60,950 nucleotides of DNA from Prevotella sp. (GTDB taxonomy: Bacteria > Bacteroidota > Bacteroidia > Bacteroidales > Bacteroidaceae), in contig JAFZAH010000016.1 of the NCBI GenBank assembly GCA_017548275.1, positions 1-60,950 on the forward strand, read 5' to 3'. Below the pieces are notes generated by a model. It saw nothing but the letters and a program-made list of their open reading frames with translations, made no database searches and was not told the DNA's origin. Of this stretch, positions 1-8,617 are shown piece by piece. Each line of letters opens with the position of its first letter. Position 1 is the stretch's first letter. Position numbers and translations under genes: made by a program.

Positions 1-147
1 CACTTCCGACCTTGAAAGCGTCGAGTCACGGTGATAATTGCGCTTTTTACCCTCCTTTATGGTATATTTTGCCATCATGGCATCAAAAAACTTGCAGAAA
101 TCGTCTGCAATACAAAATAATTCCGTAACTTTGTCCTCGGTAATCAT
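1..147 (-). CDS. IS982-family transposase, N-terminal part (runs off the window)
   Basis: Forty-nine codons are readable on the minus strand from an ATG at 145-147 to the window edge. The translation starts MITEDKVTELFCIADDF and continues with KYTIKEGKKRNYHRDSTLSRSEV. I recognise this as the N-terminus of IS982-family transposases common in Bacteroides and Prevotella; the family is a DDE transposase that cuts and pastes its own IS. The catalytic residues lie beyond the edge, so it cannot be judged intact. I could not place the IS terminal inverted repeat in 148-299. Family assignment rests on remembered N-terminal similarity only. Confidence 0.8.
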   Translation of the reverse strand, partial: MITEDKVTELFCIADDFCKFFDAMMAKYTIKEGKKRNYHRDSTLSRSEV

Positions 148-299
148 AGCGATTATTGTTTGTAAAACTTTGTATTTCAACACTATAAAGTTACAACAAT
201 TTTCGCTAATCACCAAATTTTCAGACAGTTATATTTCGTCGAACTCACGTTACTTACTACAAATATTATGTATTTCACGAATGTGATTGGGATGAAGAA
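148..299. other. Intergenic strip between the IS982 transposase start and the C10 peptidase end
   Basis: AT-rich, with no convincing gene. It should contain the left IS end and the transposase promoter. No clear terminal inverted repeat or target duplication can be called because the other IS end lies outside the window. Confidence 0.4.
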
Positions 300-2844
300 T
301 CATGGGTTGGTGGATGAGCCTTGTCCATGCAGGATGATATTGGCGATGCCTGTTAAGTCGGCTATATCAATACTGCCGTCGGGGCTTCCGTCAGCGGATC
401 CTGCCACATCGGCCGCCCTTATGATAAACGTCGCAGGATTCTGTCCCAACAGGTAGCATGCCATCAGAGTAAAATCCGCCACATCCACCTCACCGTCCCC
501 ATTCACATCACCGGGGATAACATTTATGATTTCCACTTGCGTAGAACCCAACACATTCAACGCCCGTCTGTCGGCCCCAATCCACAGGTTCCACACACCG
601 CTCTGTTGTGGTGTAAAATTAAAAGTGACCGTCTCCGTGGCACCGGCGGTTATTGTCAGATTCAAACGTGCGATGTTAAGGCCCATGTCGTCAGTCTGTG
701 AGGCATAGAGGCAGACGTCGCGATTGAAGTCGCCGCCGGGGTTGTGAATGGTGACGTTGATTTGTTGTGTGGAATGAACGCACCTGTCGCCGACAATTTC
801 TATATTTTCCACTTCCAGATTGAGTATTTCCAATGACCCGGACCATAGCACTCCGGAGCCGTTTTGATTGCGCGTAATCCACACGTTCCAATGTCCCGGC
901 AATGAGGGCGCAAACGCAGACCCCAACACGACCGTCTCATTCCTAGGGACATTGACCCCCCTGAAAGTGACATAGTATCCTTTATTGTTCGTTTGTGACT
1001 GGAAAATATAGAAGGTGGATTTGAAATCCTCGTCAAACGGGTTTTCTATTGTCATGTCAAAGTTTTGGGAGCATGAAGCCAGCATATTGCCCTTAAATTC
1101 CACATTTGTAATAGATACCGTTCCTACTTTAAACGTGGTGCTCCCGATGGGATATTCCCTCTGACGATCCCGATAGACAGTCAGGGTGTATGTGCCACTG
1201 CTTTCTGGTGTGAAATAATACGTGACGACATCAGAACCGTCTTTTGGTATAGCGGCATCGGCGGCCAGCATTTTACCGTCAGGATAGACATACATATAGA
1301 GAGTATTCCAAAATTCTGCCCCGTGGTTTTCCACCGTGACATCCACCTGGTGCTTCGTGCCAGACATCCTGCTTCCTGTAATTTGGAAGTTAACGGCTTC
1401 GAGGTTTATACGCTGCGTTACCTTGGTCGTCATGGCGAGCACCTCGGCTTTCCCTTTTGTACAGAGTTGATATGTGAACTCGCCATTTTCAGGAGGTCCC
1501 ATCAGATACAACTTGACTGCAAAATCTCTCGTGGCGCCAGCCTTGAGTCTGACAGGGAGTTCAGCCATCTCGAAACTGCCTTGATAGACATACAAGGTGT
1601 CGGAATAGTTATCACCCAGGTTGGTAAGTGTGAACCGCGCCTGATAACCGTCATCAATATAAAAGGTGTCAACACGCAGGTTCATGACGGGATTGTCGGG
1701 TTGTTGCCCATCGTCGCGCCAATCCCAGTCTTCCAACGGCCAGCCATTCGGTTGGAGTCCAAATACCGCATTCTGCATGTAGATATAACCGGGGGAGTTG
1801 ACGTCGGAATTTTTATCAGGATTCAGCGCCTGAAGACGGAAGAACCCGTCTCCTGCACCATTCCACCCCCAATTAAAATGGTAACTGCCGGCGCCGTCAT
1901 ACCCGTCGCACAGGAAAGCATGTCCTACATTGGACGTGCCGTTGTAGAGGACAGGGCGTCCCATCTCCAACTCGTGGTATAACAGCGAGTCCCACCCCTC
2001 GATGGAATGGTGTTCTCTGGATATATGCCGCACGTTTGTGCCATCATAGTCAAAATAACGGATCATCGCATTCACCATATTGCCGGGTTGGCCGCCGGAA
2101 CCGCTCATTCCATATTTCAGTTTTGCAGCATACCCGCAATAGAGCATGAGTTCCGCGACGGCGGTCTTAGCCTGCTGGTCACCAACAGAATAATAATTAG
2201 GTACCATGTGTTCCCAATCGAAAACGATGGACGGGAGATCCTGGGAGGTGTCAGCACTGCTGCCGTCCTCATATCCGGGAATGACGGGAGTGGGTGTCTT
2301 CGGATGTTGGTAATAATACATCAACTGCGCGCCTGCGGTGGCCACGCAACCCGTGACCGCCCGGTAACTGCCGATGTAGGGGCATAAATCGTTAAACGGG
2401 GATGTCTGGCCCCATCGCGACTGTATGAGAGGTGCAATGGCCGCATGTGAAGGCGCACGCCTCGGGGCAGACTGGTTGCCTGTGCCGGACGATTTGTCCA
2501 ACGATTCTATTTCAGCGGCGAGCCCTTCTACCCATGCCTTGAAATTCTCGGGCATGTCATCGCATGTAAATGACCCTTCCTTGGAATAACCAAGAACAGC
2601 CTCGGCACGATCGTCGCCCGCCACGATGACAAACCCTTTCCCTACCTTCGCATTATATATATAAAGGTTGGTCATCTGAGTCGGTTTTCTGTCCCGGTGC
2701 CCTATTTGGTTCACTTTGCGGCACAGCGCCCCATTTCGACATGGTACTTTCGGCGACTAACTTCGCCTGCTGTTTTCCTATCGGACCCGCAGACACCGAA
2801 ATTGTCGCCAACAACAAAACTATCATTAATAAATACTTCTTCAT
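300..2844 (-). pseudogene. Secreted SpeB-like C10 cysteine peptidase, reading frame broken at a (TA)5 repeat
   Basis: Two overlapping frames make one gene. The first (2844 to 2653) encodes a signal peptide (MKKYLLMIVLLLATISVSAG) and the start of the propeptide, and stops right after QPLYI. The second (from 2714 down to 300) resumes with NLYIYNAKVGKGFVIVAGDD, the usual C10 propeptide continuation. In the second frame the catalytic Cys is C123 (AVTGCVATAGAQ) and the catalytic His is H265 (VGHAFLCDGYDG), followed by FNWGWNGAGDGFF as in streptopain. Several beta-sandwich modules follow, then a dockerin-like calcium-binding tail (GDVNGDGEVDVADF and DGSIDIADL). The family is a secreted papain-like protease with an inhibitory propeptide. 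One extra TA unit at 2654-2663 would join the frames into about 849 residues, so this is a recent pseudogene, a phase-variable gene or an assembly error. Confidence 0.85.
2654..2663. repeat. (TA)5 dinucleotide repeat at the C10 peptidase frameshift
   Basis: Five TA units lie exactly where the reading frame of the C10 peptidase breaks. Six units would give an uninterrupted Q-P-L-Y-I-Y-N-A-K reading on the minus strand. Confidence 0.8.
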
Positions 2845-2886
2845 GGTAATAACAATTTGTCAGTCAATAGATTTTGGTTTTCGGGA

Positions 2887-2918
2887 CAAATATACATATT
2901 ATTTTTCAAACCGCCCAA
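2887..2918 (-). promoter_or_regulatory. Predicted promoter of the C10 peptidase gene
   Basis: On the minus strand a TATATTTG -7 box (2887-2894) has a TTG -33 element (2916-2918) 21 bp upstream. The ATG at 2844 lies about 40 nt downstream. Confidence 0.5.
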
Positions 2919-2963
2919 CATATCTAAAAAAAATTTTTTTAGAAAAAAATCATAGAATTTTTG

Positions 2964-2993
2964 TTTGTGATTATAGAAATTTTTATACCTTTG
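2964..2993 (+). promoter_or_regulatory. Predicted promoter of nrdDG
   Basis: TTTG (2964-2967), an 18-bp spacer and TACCTTTG (2986-2993) match the Bacteroidetes -33/-7 consensus. Transcription would start near 3000, leaving a leader of about 110 nt before nrdD. Confidence 0.7.
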
Positions 2994-3010
2994 CAAACGG
3001 AAAAAGTTGA

Positions 3011-3062
3011 CCGTTTTGGAAAACTTTTGGAAGGAGGTTTTCAAAAAAGTTTCCCAAAACGG
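3011..3062 (+). promoter_or_regulatory. Long leader hairpin upstream of nrdD
   Basis: 3011-3028 pairs with 3045-3062 at 17 of 18 positions (one A-C mismatch), closing a 16-nt loop (3029-3044) that contains GGAGG. No T-run follows, so it is not a simple terminator. It lies wholly in the nrdD leader, about 48 nt before the ATG. It could control mRNA stability or translation, or be a protein-binding dyad in DNA. Function is inferred only from position. Confidence 0.6.
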
Positions 3063-3110
3063 ATAACTTTCTGACGGAAAATATCTATCAACATTGAAGA
3101 AAACAGCATA

Positions 3111-5207
3111 ATGGAAATTAAAAACTTTACCATCACCAAACGCGACGGTTCGAAAGACCGTTTTTCTCTTGACAAGATTATGAATGCCATCGTGAAGGCA
3201 TTCGAGAGTGTGGGCCACCCGGCGGAGTTGGGCACTATCTCTAAGATAATCAGTCATTTAGACATTCAGAACGACATCAAGGTAGAAGACATTCAGAATC
3301 AGGTGGAGGAAGCCCTGATGCGCGAAGGATTCTATCAGGTGGCCAAATCATTCATGCTTTACCGTCAACAGCACTCGGAAGACCGCGAGACGCTGGCGAA
3401 GTTGCAATTCCTCTCAGAGTATTGCGAGTCGGTGAACGCGGCCACCGGTTCGAAGTACGACGCCAATGCCAACGTTGAACATAAAAACATCGCGACGTTG
3501 ATTGGCGAGTTGCCCAAATCGAACTTTATCCGTCTGAACCGCCGTCTTTTGACCGACCGCATCAAGAAGATGTACGGCAAACCGTTGGCCGACGAGTACA
3601 TCGACAAACTGACCCATCATTTCATCTACAAGAACGACGAGACGAGCCTTGCCAACTATTGCGCCTCCATCACGATGTATCCGTGGCTCATCGGCGGCAC
3701 TGCCTCCATCGGCGGCAACTCCACGGCACCTACCAACCTGAAGAGTTTCTGCGGCGGATTCGCCAACATGGTGTTCATGGTGTCGAGCATGTTGTCGGGT
3801 GCCTGTGCCACACCGGAGTTCTTGATGTATATGAACTATTTCGTGGGCAAGGAATATGGTTTGGATTATTACCAGCGCGCCGACGAAGTGGTTGACCTGA
3901 GTCTGAAACACCGCACCATCGACAAAATCATCACAGACTGTTTCGAGCAGATAGTCTATACGTTGAACCAGCCAACAGGCGCACGCAACTATCAGGCGGT
4001 ATTCTGGAACGTGGCTTATTATGACCGCTATTATTTTGAGAGCATCTTCGGCAACTTCTACTTCCCCGACGGCAGCAAACCCGACTGGAACGGTCTGTCA
4101 TGGTTGCAGAAACGGTTCATGAAGTGGTTTAATAAGGAACGCACGAAGACCCCGCTCACTTTCCCGGTGGAGACGATGGCGCTGCTCACGACCAAAGAAG
4201 GCGAGCCGATGGACGAGGAATGGGGCGAGTTCACCGCCGAGATGTATTCCGAGGGGCACTCGTTCTTCACCTACATGAGCGACAATGCCGACTCGCTGTC
4301 ATCATGCTGCCGTTTGCGCAACGAGATAACCGACAACGGTTTCAGTTACACGCTTGGCGCCGGCGGTGTATCAACCGGTTCGAAGAGCGTGCTGACCATC
4401 AACCTGAACCGCTGCATTCAGTATGCCGTAAATCACAAGTTGGATTATCTGGAGTATCTGGGCGAGATTATCGACCTCTGCCACAAGGTACAATTGGCAT
4501 ACAACGAGAATCTGAAAGAGTTGCAAGAGCATGGTATGTTACCGCTGTTTGACGCGGGTTACATCAACATCAACCGCCAATACCTGACCATCGGTATCAA
4601 CGGATTGGTGGAAGCCGCAGAGTTCATGGGCTTGAAAATCACTCCCAACGACGATTATCTGCACTTCGTGCAAGGCATTCTTGGTTTGATAGAGGAATAC
4701 AACAAGAAATACCGCACCAAGGAGGTGATGTTCAACTGCGAGATGATTCCCGCCGAGAATGTGGGCGTGAAACATGCAAAATGGGACCGCGAGGACGGCT
4801 ATTTCGTTCCGCGCGACTGTTACAACTCCTATTTCTATGTGGTGGAAGACGACTCACTGAGCATCATCGACAAGTTCAAGTTGCATGGCGCACCGTACAT
4901 TGAGCACCTGACCGGCGGCAGCGCGTTGCACATGAACTTGGATGAGCACTTGAGCAAAGCGCAGTATCTGAAACTGCTGAAGGTGGCTGCGAAAGAGGGT
5001 TGCAACTACTTCACATTCAACATCCCCAACACCATCTGCAACGAGTGCGGCACCATCGACAAGCGCTATCTGAAGGAGTGCCCGCACTGCCACTCGAAGA
5101 ACGTGGACTATATGACCCGTATCATCGGTTATCTGAAACGAGTGAGCAATTTCTCACAGCCCCGTCAGGAGGAGGCTGCCCGCCGTTTCTACGCCCATAT
5201 GAAATAA
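3111..5207 (+). CDS. nrdD: Anaerobic ribonucleoside-triphosphate reductase (class III)
   Basis: Reduces ribonucleoside triphosphates to deoxyribonucleotides under anoxia using a glycyl radical, in the cytoplasm. The N-terminus is an ATP-cone (ITKRDGSKDRFSLDKI) for allosteric control. The C-terminus has the zinc-binding cysteines (CNECGTIDKRYLKECPHC) and the glycyl-radical motif RIIGYL, with the radical glycine at about residue 673 of 698. Length is normal for the family. The radical must be installed by the activase encoded immediately downstream with almost no gap, so the two form an operon. A consensus promoter and a long structured leader precede it. Identification is firm. Confidence 0.97.
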   Translation: MEIKNFTITKRDGSKDRFSLDKIMNAIVKAFESVGHPAELGTISKIISHLDIQNDIKVEDIQNQVEEALMREGFYQVAKSFMLYRQQHSEDRETLAKLQFLSEYCESVNAATGSKYDANANVEHKNIATLIGELPKSNFIRLNRRLLTDRIKKMYGKPLADEYIDKLTHHFIYKNDETSLANYCASITMYPWLIGGTASIGGNSTAPTNLKSFCGGFANMVFMVSSMLSGACATPEFLMYMNYFVGKEYGLDYYQRADEVVDLSLKHRTIDKIITDCFEQIVYTLNQPTGARNYQAVFWNVAYYDRYYFESIFGNFYFPDGSKPDWNGLSWLQKRFMKWFNKERTKTPLTFPVETMALLTTKEGEPMDEEWGEFTAEMYSEGHSFFTYMSDNADSLSSCCRLRNEITDNGFSYTLGAGGVSTGSKSVLTINLNRCIQYAVNHKLDYLEYLGEIIDLCHKVQLAYNENLKELQEHGMLPLFDAGYININRQYLTIGINGLVEAAEFMGLKITPNDDYLHFVQGILGLIEEYNKKYRTKEVMFNCEMIPAENVGVKHAKWDREDGYFVPRDCYNSYFYVVEDDSLSIIDKFKLHGAPYIEHLTGGSALHMNLDEHLSKAQYLKLLKVAAKEGCNYFTFNIPNTICNECGTIDKRYLKECPHCHSKNVDYMTRIIGYLKRVSNFSQPRQEEAARRFYAHMK

Positions 5208-5210
5208 GTG

Positions 5211-5681
5211 ATGCTGAAATACGTCAACACTGGAATTGTCTTCCAAGAGATTCCCGACGAGGTGACGTTAGCCATCAACATCAGCAACTGTCCGTGCCGC
5301 TGTCCCGGTTGTCACAGTCATTATCTCTGGGAAGACATCGGCCTGCCCCTCAATCCCGATGCAATAGACGCATTCGTTGAGGAGTATGGCACAGACATCA
5401 CTTGTATCGCTTTCATGGGCGGCGACGGCGACCCTAAAGGGGTGAATATGCTGGCGGAATACATCCACGAGGAACACCCGCAGTTTCATGTGGCATGGTA
5501 TAGCGGCAGGCTTCGCATCCCCTCGACAATCAAGAAGACGGATTTCGACTACATCAAGATCGGTCCCTATATCCGCCATCTAGGTCCGCTGAGTAAACCG
5601 ACGACCAACCAGCGTCTGTACCGGCGCGACGAAGACGGCACATTTGAGGACATCACATCGCGTTTTTGGCGCAAGCAATAA
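5211..5681 (+). CDS. nrdG: Anaerobic ribonucleotide reductase activating protein (radical SAM)
   Basis: Radical-SAM activase that generates the glycyl radical on NrdD from S-adenosylmethionine. The sequence shows the CX3CX2C cluster motif (CPCRCPGC near residue 30) that binds a 4Fe-4S cluster. A GTG at 5208 sits directly before the ATG at 5211; either could start the protein, and I chose ATG. It begins 3 bp after the nrdD stop, so it is translationally coupled. About 156 residues, typical for NrdG. A strong terminator follows directly. Confidence 0.95.
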   Translation: MLKYVNTGIVFQEIPDEVTLAINISNCPCRCPGCHSHYLWEDIGLPLNPDAIDAFVEEYGTDITCIAFMGGDGDPKGVNMLAEYIHEEHPQFHVAWYSGRLRIPSTIKKTDFDYIKIGPYIRHLGPLSKPTTNQRLYRRDEDGTFEDITSRFWRKQ

Positions 5682-5684
5682 TTT

Positions 5685-5725
5685 ATCCGGGCAGAAGACG
5701 AAACGGTCTTCTGCCCGGATTTTTG
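5685..5725 (+). terminator. Rho-independent terminator after nrdDG
   Basis: A 15-bp perfect stem (5685-5699 with 5706-5720) closes a 6-nt loop and runs into TTTTT. It ends the nrdDG operon. Confidence 0.9.
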
Positions 5726-5835
5726 TCGGAAGAATCAGATTAATCGGAGGATTGGGAATAATCGGACAAATCTGATTTATCCGAACATATAGATTGTGAT
5801 GATTATCAATTATTATAAAAACGTGGCATAGAAAA

Positions 5836-5867
5836 TGTTGTGATTTGAGAAAAAATCATTATATTTG
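5836..5867 (+). promoter_or_regulatory. Predicted promoter of the Na/Pi cotransporter gene
   Basis: TATATTTG (5860-5867) forms the -7 box and TGTTG (5836-5840) the -33 element, with 19 bp between. The box overlaps the in-frame TTG at 5865, which therefore cannot be the start codon; ATG 5889 is. Confidence 0.65.
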
Positions 5868-5888
5868 CAGCAACAAATAAAACTAATC

Positions 5889-7610
5889 ATGGAACAGAAC
5901 TATCTGATCATCGCGTTAAAGTTGTTAGGTTCATTGGCATTGCTGATATTCGGCATGAAAATGATGAGTGAGACATTGCAGAAGATGGCGGGTCCCCAGT
6001 TGCGCCACATTTTGGGTCGTATGACCACGAACCGTTTTACGGGAATGCTGACGGGCGTGTTTGTGACCGCAGCCGTACAGAGCAGTACCGCCACGACGGT
6101 GATGACCGTATCGTTTGTCAACGCGGGGTTGCTGACGTTGGCGCAAGCCATCTCCGTCATCATGGGAGCCAATATCGGTACGACGATGACGGCATGGATT
6201 ATGTCTGTGGGCTTCTCCTTCAACATCACCGATTTTGTGTGGCCTACGTTTTTCATCGCGTTGATACTCATCTACCGCAAACGCCATGAGAGCATCGGCG
6301 ATTTCCTTTTCGGCATCGCATTCCTGCTGCTGGGTCTGGGAACCCTTCGTCAGACCGGCGTAGATATGAACTTGGGCGAAAACCAGACATTGCTCAACTT
6401 CTTCTCAAGTTTCGACCCCAACAGTTACGTTACCACCATCATCTTCCTTTTGATTGGCGGCATACTGACCATGTGCGTACAGTCGTCGGCAGCGGTGATG
6501 GCCATCACGATGATACTCTGCTCGAGCGGCGCACTGCCCATCTATCAGGGTATCGCACTGGTGATGGGTGAAAACATCGGAACAACCGTGACATCGAACC
6601 TGGCAGCATTGACCGCAAGCACACAAGCGCGGCGCGCCGCCTTCGCCCATATGTTCTTCAACCTGTTTGGCGTGTTCTGGATATTGATTTTGTTCCGTCC
6701 CTTCATCAATATGGTGTGCGGATTTGTCGGTTTTGACACAGAACTGACCCGCGAGGCAGGCGAGACCGCCTTCCTGGCCAACGCCGCCAAACTGAGCGTG
6801 GTGCTGGCTACATTCCACACCTGTTTCAATGTGATGAACACCGCAGTCCTTATCTGGTTTATCCCGCAGATAGAGAAAATCGTGTGTAAGGTAATCAAGC
6901 CGAAAGCAGCCAAGGGCGGAACCGAGGATGCAGATGAGCCTGAGCGTCTGAAGTACATCGACGGCGGTCTGATGCGCACACCGGAAATTTCAGTGTTGCA
7001 GGCTCAGAAAGAAATCAATCTGATGGGCGACAGGATGCAACGTATGTTTGGTTTTGTGCAGACACTGTTGGAAGAGAAAAACAGCGAAGAGTTTGAGAAA
7101 CAATATGAGCGTATCGAGAAATACGAGGGCATCAGTGACAACATGGAATTGGAAATCGCCACGTATTTAGAGAAGGTGAGCGACGCCCACTTGAGCGACG
7201 ACACCAAAGGCAAGATACGTTCCATGATGCGCGAGGTGAGCGAGTTGGAGAGCATCGGCGACTCCTGTTACAACATGGCCCGCACGCTCAAACGCCGCAA
7301 CAACGAGAAAATCGACTTCACCGAAGAGTTATATCAGCGTATCCACGAGATGATGCGTCTGGCAGAAAGGAGTCTGACCCAGATGAACATCGTGCTGAAG
7401 GGTCGCCGCGAAGACTTGAACATGAAGCAGACGCTTGACATCGAGGAAGAAATCAACGAGTTGCGCACCGATTTGAAGAAACGCAACATTGAAGACATCA
7501 ACGACCGCCGCTACGACTACTCCGTCGGCACTGCCTACATCGACCTGATAGCCGAATGTGAGAAACTGGGCGACTATGTGGTGAACGTGGTCGAGGCGAA
7601 GTTGATGTAA
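5889..7610 (+). CDS. Na+/phosphate cotransporter with PhoU-like tail
   Basis: Inner-membrane sodium-coupled phosphate transporter of the NptA/YjbB type. The N-terminal half holds two inverted repeats of membrane helices, each marked by the QSS signature (QSSTATTVMTVSFV and QSSAAVMAITM). After about residue 370 the protein becomes a soluble helical PhoU-like region (ISDNMELEIATYLEKVSD, MREVSELESIGDSCYNMAR) thought to link transport to phosphate status. The reading frame is open further upstream, but the promoter -7 box overlaps that part, so ATG 5889 (573 residues) is chosen. Monocistronic, followed by a palindromic repeat. Confidence 0.93.
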   Translation: MEQNYLIIALKLLGSLALLIFGMKMMSETLQKMAGPQLRHILGRMTTNRFTGMLTGVFVTAAVQSSTATTVMTVSFVNAGLLTLAQAISVIMGANIGTTMTAWIMSVGFSFNITDFVWPTFFIALILIYRKRHESIGDFLFGIAFLLLGLGTLRQTGVDMNLGENQTLLNFFSSFDPNSYVTTIIFLLIGGILTMCVQSSAAVMAITMILCSSGALPIYQGIALVMGENIGTTVTSNLAALTASTQARRAAFAHMFFNLFGVFWILILFRPFINMVCGFVGFDTELTREAGETAFLANAAKLSVVLATFHTCFNVMNTAVLIWFIPQIEKIVCKVIKPKAAKGGTEDADEPERLKYIDGGLMRTPEISVLQAQKEINLMGDRMQRMFGFVQTLLEEKNSEEFEKQYERIEKYEGISDNMELEIATYLEKVSDAHLSDDTKGKIRSMMREVSELESIGDSCYNMARTLKRRNNEKIDFTEELYQRIHEMMRLAERSLTQMNIVLKGRREDLNMKQTLDIEEEINELRTDLKKRNIEDINDRRYDYSVGTAYIDLIAECEKLGDYVVNVVEAKLM

Positions 7611-7654
7611 AGCCTCACCCCCAACCCCTCTCCAAAGGGCGAGGGGAGTAATTA
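7611..7654. repeat. Dispersed GC-rich palindromic repeat, copy A
   Basis: This 44-bp element contains CCCCTCTCC-AAAG-GGCGAGGGG and is almost identical to 20341-20385. It starts right after the cotransporter stop. Related shorter palindromes occur in many spacers of this window. Confidence 0.7.
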
Positions 7655-7714
7655 GCCTCGCTATCAGATTTGAATAATAATTGTTAGATTTCTGCCACGG
7701 AGTGGTGATGATTG

Positions 7715-8617
7715 TTATCCTCTTATCTTTGCCATCATCTTCCGTAAATGGCGGGAGGGCATGACAAGGAATAAGCGTTGGCGTATGGTCTTGCTGATAC
7801 CGGCACGGTCCATATCTTTGCATAGTTGCAAATAGAATGGACTATTGACCCAATCATTCCTTGACGAGCAAACAGCGACAGCAAAAAGATTGGCCATACG
7901 GTCTTCGATGGTGTCGGCGAGATAATCATTGCGCACAGCCTCAGGTATGGAGGTCCATCGGAAATGATTCAGGCGGGCAGCATAATCAGCCGTCCATACA
8001 AAGGCGTTGCTGGTGTGCTCCTCGCCTTTGTTATATACAGTTTTATAAACCACATTGACAGGTTTGTCGGTCGTAAACACCAGCCTGAGCCAGAAGATAT
8101 AATCCTCGCCATTGAGAATCTCACGCGGCAAATCGAAGAGATAGTCGCCGAGCACGCTGCGCCGGTACATGCTGCCCCAAGGCACCCCGATGGTCCCTAC
8201 CCCTCTGACGGCAAGATGACGGAAATCATCCATAGGTATGTATGCCCGGTTTTCTCCTGCCAATGTATGCCCGTTGCCAAACACGATATCGGTGTCGGCA
8301 GCAGTTTTCTCATACAGATCTCTCAGGCTGTTGACAGGCAAGGTATCGTCAGAATCGACGAAGCAGAGCCATTCTCCCTCAGCCCTTCTCACGCCGACGG
8401 CACGTGCCTCGGTGCGTCCTTTGTTGGGCTGATGTATCACCACCACACGCGGGTCGGTCTCAGCAGCATGGTCGCAGATGTCGCCCGACGCATCGGTTGA
8501 GCCGTCATCGACCAACACCAATTGCAGGTCGTCAAGCGACTGCGCCAAGATGCTGTCGATGCACGCCTGAACCGTGTCGGCAGACTGATAAACGGGAACG
8601 ACAACGGATACTTTCAT
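7715..8617 (-). CDS. Family 2 glycosyltransferase
   Basis: Transfers a sugar from a nucleotide donor to a growing surface glycan; the exact sugar cannot be told. The GT-A fold is clear from the N-terminal MKVSVVVPVYQSADTVQ, the nucleotide-binding LVLVDDGSTDASG, and the metal-binding FVDSDD near residue 93. The C-terminal third is basic (RQRLFLVMPSRHLRKMMAKI), typical of GT2 enzymes that sit on the inner membrane. Its ATG overlaps the stop codon of the upstream flippase gene by 4 bp, so the two are one minus-strand operon. Confidence 0.9.
   Translation of the reverse strand: MKVSVVVPVYQSADTVQACIDSILAQSLDDLQLVLVDDGSTDASGDICDHAAETDPRVVVIHQPNKGRTEARAVGVRRAEGEWLCFVDSDDTLPVNSLRDLYEKTAADTDIVFGNGHTLAGENRAYIPMDDFRHLAVRGVGTIGVPWGSMYRRSVLGDYLFDLPREILNGEDYIFWLRLVFTTDKPVNVVYKTVYNKGEEHTSNAFVWTADYAARLNHFRWTSIPEAVRNDYLADTIEDRMANLFAVAVCSSRNDWVNSPFYLQLCKDMDRAGISKTIRQRLFLVMPSRHLRKMMAKIRG

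Noticed and set aside
1323-2387. Two long plus-strand frames in the C10 peptidase region
   Set aside because: They are antisense to conserved C10 catalytic motifs.
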